A stretch of 64,000 nt of DNA, taken from positions 206,701 through 270,700 of the forward strand of contig JANBVO010000047.1 of NCBI GenBank assembly GCA_030052745.1. The letters are read 5' to 3'. Origin of the DNA: Pleurostoma richardsiae. Its lineage: Eukaryota > Ascomycota > Sordariomycetes > Calosphaeriales > Pleurostomataceae. Below, piece after piece: positions 56,338 through 64,000 of the stretch. The notes under the pieces were generated by a model. The model ran no database searches, was not told the DNA's origin, and was given only the letters and a program-made list of their open reading frames with translations. Position numbers and translations under genes: made by a program. Within the stretch, counting starts at the first letter, position 1. Each line of letters opens with the position of its first letter.

Positions 56338-56863
56338 TGTAATATAGGTAGCAATACCGCGAGGTGTGCTAGGCCAAGACAGAATCGGGCTAAGTTTTAC
56401 GGTCAAGTCCTCCGGCACCCAGGAGCAGGCATCGTGATAACCAACAGTTTCGCCGGTATCCGCCTACCTTGCCCCTTCCGAGGTGGCCTTTCATCATAGC
56501 GCGTGACGGATTGCCCTCAGATGCCATACACAATTGGTGGTCATCGCCTGCTCCGTTTCGTCCTCCTTCTCAGACCGAGCATCATCACTGGTCAACTAAC
56601 AACATATCAACCACAACTCCTAAGAGCGCTGTCAGTCCTGCAGGCTGGTTTCGTCTCAAGGGGAATTGCCTGGGCGAGCATCTTAGTAGGTTTCGTGGCG
56701 ATGAACACAGAATGCACGATGATGTCAAAGGGGAGGGGTGGGAAGGGCAGGGGGGCCAGGTGAGGTGGCCCGGTAAGGTGCTCTACTCCCCTTGTTTAGC
56801 TCCCCTATCCTCTATTCCCAATTCCTCGTCAACGCAATCGCCGCACACGCCCTTTGGACAACC
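56338..56863. other. intergenic region, RPT2 to cupin gene
   Basis: RPT2 3' flank and promoter of the tandem cupin gene, with no gene supported. A G-rich stretch lies at about 56730-56770. Confidence 0.4.
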
Positions 56864-57421
56864 ATGTCTCTGGCAGTAACGCCACTGGCCGTCCTGCGGA
56901 CCAGCAAGCATTTCATTCCGTCGCACGGCCTTCTCCCCAACAGCAGCATCCAGAGCAAGCCATTGCTAATTTATCATACCGCCTTCGCTCCCTATGATGA
57001 TGGGGTGCCTGCGTCGGCGATCGAGTCTCATCTCATCTCATTAGGCGTCGTAACGCCGCAGTGGCGATACACAATGTACTCAACCTCTCACTTTCATAGC
57101 ACATCTCATGAAGTCCTCTGCGTGAGTGCCGGACGTGCTCGGTTGTGCTTCGGCGGCGAGAACAATCCGAAGCGTGTCGAGCCTACTGTGCAGGCCGGCG
57201 ATGTCATTGTCGTGCCGGCCGGCGTCGCTCATTGCCTCCTAGAAGATCTCAGTGGTGGCGGCACCACTTTCGAGATGGTCGGGAGTTATCCTGCGGGTCA
57301 TCAGTGGGATATGTGCTATGGAAAGAAGGGTGAGGAAGCTAAAGTCCAGGGCATCAAGTCGCTGCCATGGTTCGATCGCGACCCAATGTACGGCGGTGAA
57401 GGGCCGACATTGGAGCTCTGA
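56864..57421 (+). CDS. cupin-domain protein (YjlB-like)
   Basis: Small beta-barrel protein of the cupin superfamily, resembling bacterial YjlB (COG4297); reaction unknown. Single exon, 185 residues. The ATG at 56864 (ACAACCATGTC) is chosen; the frame extends upstream without conserved features. The two cupin motifs are visible: HFHSTSHEVLCVSAGRARLCFGG (His/Glu metal ligands) and GDVIVVPAGVAHCLLED (last His ligand). The C-terminal GSYPAGHQWDMCYGK and LPWFDRDPMYGGEGP match the YjlB subgroup. Confidence 0.85.
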   Translation: MSLAVTPLAVLRTSKHFIPSHGLLPNSSIQSKPLLIYHTAFAPYDDGVPASAIESHLISLGVVTPQWRYTMYSTSHFHSTSHEVLCVSAGRARLCFGGENNPKRVEPTVQAGDVIVVPAGVAHCLLEDLSGGGTTFEMVGSYPAGHQWDMCYGKKGEEAKVQGIKSLPWFDRDPMYGGEGPTLEL

Positions 57422-57863
57422 TAGCAATGTACGAGACAGGGATAACAGTCCGGAAGTGAATTCAGGCCATGTTGGATGTGTGCGGCACCGGGACTACAGC
57501 GCGATAGTCCTTCTGGGGGAGTGACAGTCTGCAGTGGTGTAGATCCTAGCAGAAGGGGATAGTCCCTGCACCAACACAAGAACGGGAGTATGGCACCATG
57601 CGTATCAACAGATGCTCCCGCTCTAGCCTGTGCACACCAAGCTGCCGAGCCAAGATCTTCCAGACGGTGGGATTTCAGATGCGGAGATGCGACATATGAA
57701 TGCTCCGACTATTGCACGACCAAATATTTGACTGCCTTCCGAGGGACGAACCTCCTACATAATAAGCACGAAAACTCCACCTAGGATGACAGACAACATG
57801 ATTCTCAGCCAAGCATGATCCATGCCGCCGTCGGCCCCCATGTCCCAAGAACCCGGTTATCCT
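57422..57863. other. convergent intergenic region
   Basis: Spacer between the cupin and acyltransferase genes; nothing recognisable. Confidence 0.4.
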
Positions 57864-59323
57864 TCAGCCCAGCATATGTATCAGCCTGGACCATGTTTTG
57901 GACAGAACATTGCTGAGCAACCCAAAAGCGCCTAGGACGACGAAGATTTGGACAAACTCCCACCAGTGCTTCGTTCGCACCTCGGTCTCCACAAAGGCCT
58001 CTACATCTCCGTTGATTGAACCGGGCACTATCGGGCTTGCAGGGAACCGGCCTGTCGACAAATACTCCTCCATGAGCGCGTCCTTCTCACACCATCGCTG
58101 GTGCAGCCATTGATCGAACTTCTCCTGGTCGCCAAGGGGGATATCAGCGACGGAGAACCGCCGCCAATAAAAGTTAACTGATTTCGGGGGCCGTCCTTGG
58201 AAGTAGGTGCTAGCCAAGGTAAAGTAGTCCTCACCAAATTTGCCTCGCCTAGAACATGGTGAGCTAGGGAGAGGACAAGGACCCGCATATGGGTAGAACT
58301 TACGGAATGCCCTCGTAAGCAACAGTGCAGTCATACACATAATTAACAGTGCCTTTGAGCTCATTGAGGCAGAAAAACATGCCCGTACTGCGTGGTAACA
58401 GTAAATGTTGCATGTCCCTGACTCCGATCTTCTCGGCCCATCTGGCTGATTTAGCACGGCCATTGCCGGATAAGTTTGTGCCCTCGGGAAACAAAAGCAG
58501 CCACATGGGATTCAAGAACTTCCGGCCACCAGGGCCAGTATGGTTGATCTTGAGCTTCCGAAGCCGATGCGCCATACGGGGCTGGTCGACAGCCATCTTA
58601 CGGGACATGAAGATGAACCCGTAGAACATCATCCCAGGACCTACGACGGGTAAATACTTGAGCGACTCTTTCAAAATGATGTACAGGTAGCCGTGCATCT
58701 GTGGATTGTTGGCATAGGCCACCCACCACAAATACAGCCAGTCAGTGTAGATCTGTCCAACGGTGGTCAGTTCCGCGAAGTCTCTGGACATGACATGAGC
58801 GAGTCACGTACCTGATGATTGGCAATGAGCACCAGTCGCTCCGGAAAATCGAACTCAACGCGCCCATCCGGCGTCTGCTTGATTTGCCCAGCAACTGAGT
58901 CATCACCACTTATCCGTATTTTGGTCGGCCCCCACCAGTTCGTCATGGTAGTGATGAGCAAGCCGAACGATTGTTTCGTCAGCGCCATGTAGGCATAGTA
59001 GAGGTCGCGGCTAATCCAGTACAGAGGCGACCCGAGGATCTGAGTCGTGAGTATACTATCGTGACAGATCAGTCAGCCTACGTTCCGGAGGATCTCTTGC
59101 CGTTATGTCTACAGCGAGGTTGCACCTACGCCAGACAGCAGGACACGAAATATATGCCGAAGGACAGGCCCCTAATCCACTGCATCACTCGACCATGTTT
59201 TTCCTTCCCGGACGGATGCAATTCCTTTCCATCGTCGTCGGCGGTCAGGCCGGCGCCGAGAACTGGAGCAGGGGTGGGATCATCCTCCTGGCGGCGGACT
59301 CGTCGCCGAACATCGGCGGTCAT
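57864..59323 (-). CDS. lysophospholipid acyltransferase (LCLAT1/CST26-like)
   Basis: Membrane acyltransferase of the PlsC family, likely acting on lysophosphatidylinositol or lysophosphatidic acid in ER. Exons are 59323-59130, 59055-58812, 58752-58304 and 58248-57864 (423 residues). Introns of 74, 59 and 55 bp begin GTAGGT, GTACGT and GTAAGT, and GCTGAC and ACTGAC branch sites are visible for the first two. The first membrane segment is WIRGLSFGIYFVSCCLA, split from ILTTQILGSPLYWISRDLYYA by intron 1. Catalytic motif NHQIYTD (the NHxxxxD box) spans exons 2 and 3. FPEGTNLS is the acyl-acceptor motif. A C-terminal membrane segment (WWEFVQIFVVLGAFGLLSNVL) is present. Confidence 0.88.
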
Positions 59324-60316
59324 GATAGCGTAGCGAGTCTCCTACGCGACGAACTGCGAGCTTCCAAGCAGGACGTCGGGAGCAGAAAGGGGGTCAGTGT
59401 TGAGCAAAGGTAATATCCTGCGAGCACAGGCGTGCCCAGGGACTAGCGGCGGCGAGAGATCCTGCCGGAAACAGGTGCCGAGGGGAGCTTTTCTGGAGCA
59501 GCCAGACAAGACGCAGGGAATAGAGGACACACGTGGTCGCAATGGCTAAGAAGTTGATTTGGACTGAGTGCGCGATGTCTAGAGGTCAAGATATCGCATC
59601 GACTGCCTCACCTGGCGCTGCTCAAGAGGTCAGAGGAACGGAGCCGTCTGAGGGCAAGTCATGGCTCGGACAGGTAGAATCAGCTGGTGGACAGAGGCGG
59701 TCAAGTCGAACATGGCACGCTCAACGCGACAAGAAGGGCACAATAAGGAAGGGCGGGCACCGACACCTCCGGAATGCGTCCATCTCTGCAGGATGTCACT
59801 CACAGCCTTGGTGCCTGGAGGTCAGGCATGCTTGGATGTGCCATGTCATCGAAGGAGCTGGTTGGTGGGCGGCAGCTTCGGTAAGTGGAGAGGGGGGTCA
59901 GGTGGGTTAATGACACCTGGTATGAAGTAACTGTCTGTACCTAAGTTCCAGCAAGCCCAGTAAGACGCCATACAGTACATATGATATACATTCTTATTGG
60001 TTCACCGGAACAATTGCTTGCTCCTAGGCCCGTGCACTGCCATCAATGTACGGATAAGGGTACAGTTGCCGGAGGAGGCTCTGCTTTCCTGTGCTTCCTA
60101 CTTTCGTCTCAACCGTGGCGTCGTCGTACTGTCGGCCTCAGGATCCGGCATGGAAGCGATACCTGGCCTACCCATTCACTAATCCGATTCCCGGCGAGCG
60201 GACGCAACGAGCGCACGGAATCGGGGCTCGAGAATGTCGTCTACTCTTCAGGTCCCCCGCGTGTGCCTCCCATACCCTTAGTCCCGGTCTCGACTTCGAC
60301 TCTGACGGCTCCCGTC
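59324..60316. other. divergent promoter region, acyltransferase / POS5-like
   Basis: No gene supported. An open frame continues upstream of 60317 in the kinase frame but its residues show no targeting or domain features. Confidence 0.4.
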
Positions 60317-61729
60317 ATGGCACCATGCCGTACGCCCAGGACACTCCTGGGGCTTTTTGCTCTGCCATGCTCCCCGCCTCTGCGCCGTATCTCCCGGCCC
60401 TTTTCTGCCACGTTCCGCCGTAGCAGGCTGCTAGATGTCTCGGCCCTGCCTGATCGAATTATCCCCCAGTACCGGGAGAGCCCGACCACCTCTCTCCTCT
60501 CTCTGCACTGGCCCCGGCCGCCTCGCAACATCTTGCTAGTCCCAAAACTTCACGCGCCGGAGGTGACTCTTTCTGCCGTGGCTTTCGCGAAGCATCTGCA
60601 CAGCAACTATCCCGATCTCAATCTCGTATTCGAAAGCCGCATTGCAAGCCGCATCCACGAAGATCTAACGTTCCCTATTTATACTACCACCGCTGGCGAC
60701 CCGAGCGCTCGGTTTCCTGGAAAGATTGACCTCGTCACGACGCTGGGAGGTGACGGGACAATTCTGCGAGCGGCCAGCATCTTTTCCTTGCAGGCCAGCG
60801 TTCCTCCCATCCTGTCTTTCAGCATGGGGTCCCTAGGCTTCTTGGGCGAGTGGAAATTTGACGAATACAAACGAGCTTGGCGGGAAGTATACATGAGCGG
60901 CAGCAGCGTGGCAGTTCGGGATCTAGTAGCTCCTCACACTCAAGTGGCGAGGAGTTCTTCCCCGCCAGGAATACAGGAGAAGGAGAGCAGCCCTGTCGGA
61001 GGGTGGGAGTCTGTGCGGGGCAAGTCCATGGGCCCAAGTCGAACTTCTAAGATCCTTCTGCGGCATCGGCTCAGGGTTGGAGTCTACGATGGCAAGGGGC
61101 GCAACATGAACGCTCAGTTGATTCCGACCTCCACTGCTGAGCCCCAGCACAGCATGGATAGTGTCCATTCGTCGACCGAGGCTACGCCACTCGCCTTTCA
61201 CGCCATTAATGAGCTCCTCATCCATCGCGGACCCCATCCTCATCTTGCCGTCATTGACATATATCTAAACAACCACTTCCTGACCGAGGCGGTGGCGGAC
61301 GGCATTCTGGTGAGCACGCCAACAGGTTCCACAGCCTATTCATTGAGTGCCGGGGGTTCTATTATCCATCCCTTGGTTGGATCGCTTCTTATCACTCCCA
61401 TTTGCCCGCGAAGCCTCAGTTTCCGGCCGCTCGTCCTACCCCTAAATACCAAGGTTGTTTTGAGGTTAAGTGACAGAAATCGAGGCCGTGAATTAGACGT
61501 TAGTATTGATGGCAAGCGGAGGATAAGGGCTCAGATAGGAATGGAAGTCCGCATTGAGGGTGAAGTAGTAGGCAGAGCTAATAGCATGGAATGGAAGGGG
61601 GGTGTACCCTGTGTTATCCGCGCGCCTGGGAAGGGCGATGGAGACGGCATTGCTGAGGACGACGACAGCTGGGTTAGCGGTCTAAACAGTCTTTTAAAAT
61701 TTAATTACCCATTTGGCGAAATGCCATAA
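60317..61729 (+). CDS. NAD(H) kinase, mitochondrial type (POS5-like)
   Basis: Phosphorylates NADH/NAD to supply mitochondrial NADPH. Single exon, 470 residues. The start at 60317 gives a basic presequence (RTPRTLLGLFALP, RRISRPFSATFRRSRLL), which is why it is preferred over earlier in-frame codons. The kinase signature is LGGDGTILRAASIF (about residues 143-148), followed by FSMGSLGFLGEWKFDEY. The second conserved region has NELLIHRGPHPHLAVIDIYLN, then DGILVSTPTGSTAYSLSAGGSIIHP. SLSFRPLVLPLNTKVVLRL precedes the C-terminal sheet. Codons become AT-rich in roughly the last 300 bp, and the gene ends at the AT-rich block. Confidence 0.92.
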   Translation: MAPCRTPRTLLGLFALPCSPPLRRISRPFSATFRRSRLLDVSALPDRIIPQYRESPTTSLLSLHWPRPPRNILLVPKLHAPEVTLSAVAFAKHLHSNYPDLNLVFESRIASRIHEDLTFPIYTTTAGDPSARFPGKIDLVTTLGGDGTILRAASIFSLQASVPPILSFSMGSLGFLGEWKFDEYKRAWREVYMSGSSVAVRDLVAPHTQVARSSSPPGIQEKESSPVGGWESVRGKSMGPSRTSKILLRHRLRVGVYDGKGRNMNAQLIPTSTAEPQHSMDSVHSSTEATPLAFHAINELLIHRGPHPHLAVIDIYLNNHFLTEAVADGILVSTPTGSTAYSLSAGGSIIHPLVGSLLITPICPRSLSFRPLVLPLNTKVVLRLSDRNRGRELDVSIDGKRRIRAQIGMEVRIEGEVVGRANSMEWKGGVPCVIRAPGKGDGDGIAEDDDSWVSGLNSLLKFNYPFGEMP

Positions 61730-64000
61730 AATTATTTCATCATAGTCATTAACTATACCATTCACAAGATAATTATATGTAATAAATTAAATGTTATTTT
61801 CACTGTTTAATTAATTAAAATTAATAAATTTATATAAATATTTATTAAAGTTAGTAAAGAAAGAAATAAATTTAAATTATAATATTATTTATTTTACTTT
61901 AATAAGTAAGAAAGTATCGTAATCTAAATTCATTTAACCCCTTACTTACTTTAATAGAATCTTTAAACCTAGTCGATTTTAAGAAACTACGTTTTAAAGA
62001 CTTAACTTTAAATATTAAAGTACTTAATAATATTCTTTATTTTATTATTAATTTTAAAATCTACGTTTATATTAAGAACTATACTTACGTATAATATATA
62101 TAGTATTTTTACGAGAAATATCTAAAGATTTACAAAGATAAAAGCTTAATTTAACTTTTTAAAAATTAAATAATAAAAATACCCTTCGTCGAAAACTATT
62201 AAAACATTAAACTAAATATACACTTATATTATAAAGGGATCGGTTGTAAGAAAGACGCTAGGAAGGTAGCACCTGGCCCGTTTATATAAGAAGAAGGCCT
62301 AGGCCGCGATGGCCTAGGCCCGGGCAGGGCATCTGACTGAGCACCTGCCCAGGCACATGCGGAATGCCGTGACTGGCCGGGCCCCTTTTAGGGCCTAGGG
62401 CCCGTACAAGCTCCTTTTAAGACCGTTCGCCGGGCGTTCGGAGAATAACCGGTAAGTTGAAGTTTTATAATTAAGAATATATTACCTTTTGTATTATATC
62501 TTCTTTTTTTACTTTGTAAATATACCGATCCTTTTATAAGCTTCAGTTTCTATCCCCTAAGGATAGGTAAATTAGAGAGATAGCGTTAAAGAGGAGAACT
62601 TTCGCCGTCGCTAGGTTACTAATAGAAGTTGAACTTCTTTAAAGAACGGGCGGTTCGTTTATACTTTAATAAGAACTTTGTTACAATACTCTAGGTGCTC
62701 CCCTGAAGAGCACCTGGACCTGTCTAGCACGTGAGGCGCTAGGCCTGGCCCTATATAAGGCAGGCCTAGCAGACAGATATCTTAAATAGAGAATTAAGCT
62801 CTTACTACTATATTACTTGATATTTTAACTTGAACGTCATACTTTAATCTATGTAGATTCCTACGTAGTTAGTTTTGACTGTTTGCGTGTTAACTTAAGT
62901 AATAAGAACTAATTTATTGTAGTAAGTGGTGCCTACGATTAGTATCGAACTGACTTTTTCTTTAGTTTCGTTACTCTGAAGGAGATAACTTTTTTATGTT
63001 AGAACTAGTTGTTATAGACGATCGCGTCGATAGTAATAACTTAGAGGACGTTAAGCGTAATAATATTCGTTATTAAGATAATATCTAGTATTGTTGTTAT
63101 ATAACTGGCTCGGTAATTATTATTTCTATAGCGTTAATTTATTTAGTTAGTTAATTAATAATTCGATAGACGTAATAACTTTTACAGTTAAATTTATAAT
63201 TTAAGTTAAATTATTAAATTATCAATTAAAAATAATAATAGAAACGGTATTATTAACGAGGTAGTTAATAGTAATACTTACCGAGTAATTATTTTATAAC
63301 TACTTTATACTTATAACTTATTAAATTTAAAAAGGTTTACGTTTATATTTAAAATAATTAGTAAGTAATTAACGTTATAGCTATTTTTAACGCCGACCGA
63401 ACTAGATTTAAAATCGTAGCTTTTTTATCGGTAAATTTAAAAGGAAATAGTTACCTATTTAAAACTATAGAGAAACTAAAACGACCTCGAGGCGTACTTT
63501 CTACGGAAGACGACGAAGAAATTAAATAAACTATTGAAACCGTTCTAACTACCTTTCGGTATCTCGAAAAATAAAAGTAAATCGAGAATCTATCGCCTAA
63601 CCTTATAGAAGGACTTTTAAAGACTTTAAAAGAAATAATACCAGTAATACGGATATTATTACTAACGTTAAGACCGATAATATTACAGTTAAATCGAACG
63701 ACTTACCTGTTAAAGGGAACGTTAATTTTATTTTAACTCGAAAGAGTAAACGAGATAAGAATATTAAATAACTAACGAGGTACGTTAAACTTTTTAAGTT
63801 AATAATTACTGTAAAATATATTACCTTTTTAGGTTTAATGAAACTCTAAAAACAGTTAAAACAACTTTAAAATATTAAAATAGATTCTAGCCGAATTTTA
63901 AGTAATTTAAAACAACTATATCTACAAATATTGAATTCCAAAACAACTAAACGTTCCGGAATAGAGATAACCGGTTTTATATTTCGGTAAGTAAGATATC
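61730..64000. repeat. AT-rich block with RIP-like decay
   Basis: From the stop codon of the POS5-like gene the base composition changes abruptly. TA and AA/TT dominate, CA and TG are rare, and all frames are full of TAA and TAG. This is the pattern left by repeat-induced point mutation (CA to TA) in ascomycetes. Two GC-rich islands survive (about 62260-62420 and 62695-62780). No intact gene is present, and the block runs off the window. Confidence 0.75.
62245..62934 (+). mobile_element. possible LTR of a RIP-degraded retrotransposon
   Basis: A segment of about 690 bp begins TGTAAG and ends before TGGTGCCTACG (62937), which could be a tRNA primer-binding site. It carries two TATA boxes (TTTATATAAG at 62281, CTATATAAGG at 62751) and two GGCCTAGGCC palindromes (62296-62305, 62311-62320). 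Downstream a decayed Gag-like run (about 63395-63500) would fit. No second LTR is inside the window, so this is tentative. Confidence 0.3.

Noticed and set aside
59533-59930. Open frames of about 90-125 codons between acyltransferase and POS5-like genes
   Set aside because: Two overlapping frames without domain, signal or splice evidence, in a promoter region.

Overview
The window is nuclear DNA of a filamentous ascomycete. Genes are split by short introns (about 48-290 bp) with GT-AG ends and clear CTRAC/TACTAAC branch sites, third codon positions are GC-rich, and the gene set is that of Pezizomycotina. A very AT-rich block from about 61,730 to the end looks like repeat DNA decayed by RIP. 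A 22-residue metallothionein resembling the Magnaporthe type and the overall gene set suggest a Sordariomycete; this placement is an inference.

Left part (1-20 kb) is sparse and looks accessory. It holds a secreted GH5 endoglucanase with a CBM1 (2108-3351), a secreted GH28 rhamnogalacturonase (4951-6522), an orphan coding relic (about 6900-7205), a fungal-specific regulator without a visible Zn2Cys6 cluster (8294-10434, minus), a divergent and damaged DAL5-type MFS transporter (10433-12546), a stand-alone MetE-like protein (13701-14843) and a secreted alpha/beta hydrolase (15698-17050, minus). Plant cell-wall polysaccharide use is a plausible theme for the first two genes; the others are only neighbours.

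The middle and right parts (19-61.7 kb) are mostly conserved housekeeping genes: guanylate kinase, an OCRL-type inositol 5-phosphatase, DCP1, a small membrane protein, a Swi5-like recombination factor, the metallothionein, a ComA/HSA32-type protein, the F-box/LRR protein GRR1, an AIM18-like mitochondrial protein, a glutaredoxin, a ubiquitin-like/BAG-domain membrane protein, ribosomal protein uL13 (RPL16), ELP3, succinyl-CoA ligase alpha (LSC1), a UBC1-type E2 with UBA domain, proteasome ATPase RPT2, a cupin protein, a membrane acyltransferase and a mitochondrial-type NAD(H) kinase (POS5-like). Exon joins were read by hand from splice signals plus protein continuity.

Right edge (61.73-64 kb): the POS5-like gene stops at the border of an AT-rich, stop-filled block with two GC-rich islands. 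This is best read as a RIP-mutated retroelement.

Cross-cutting features are a repeated TACCTAGGTA-like motif clustered in divergent promoters, a 123-bp MITE-like inverted repeat between the glutaredoxin and BAG genes, a proteasome gene whose first coding exon is only the ATG, and a BAG gene with no upstream ATG in its first visible exon.
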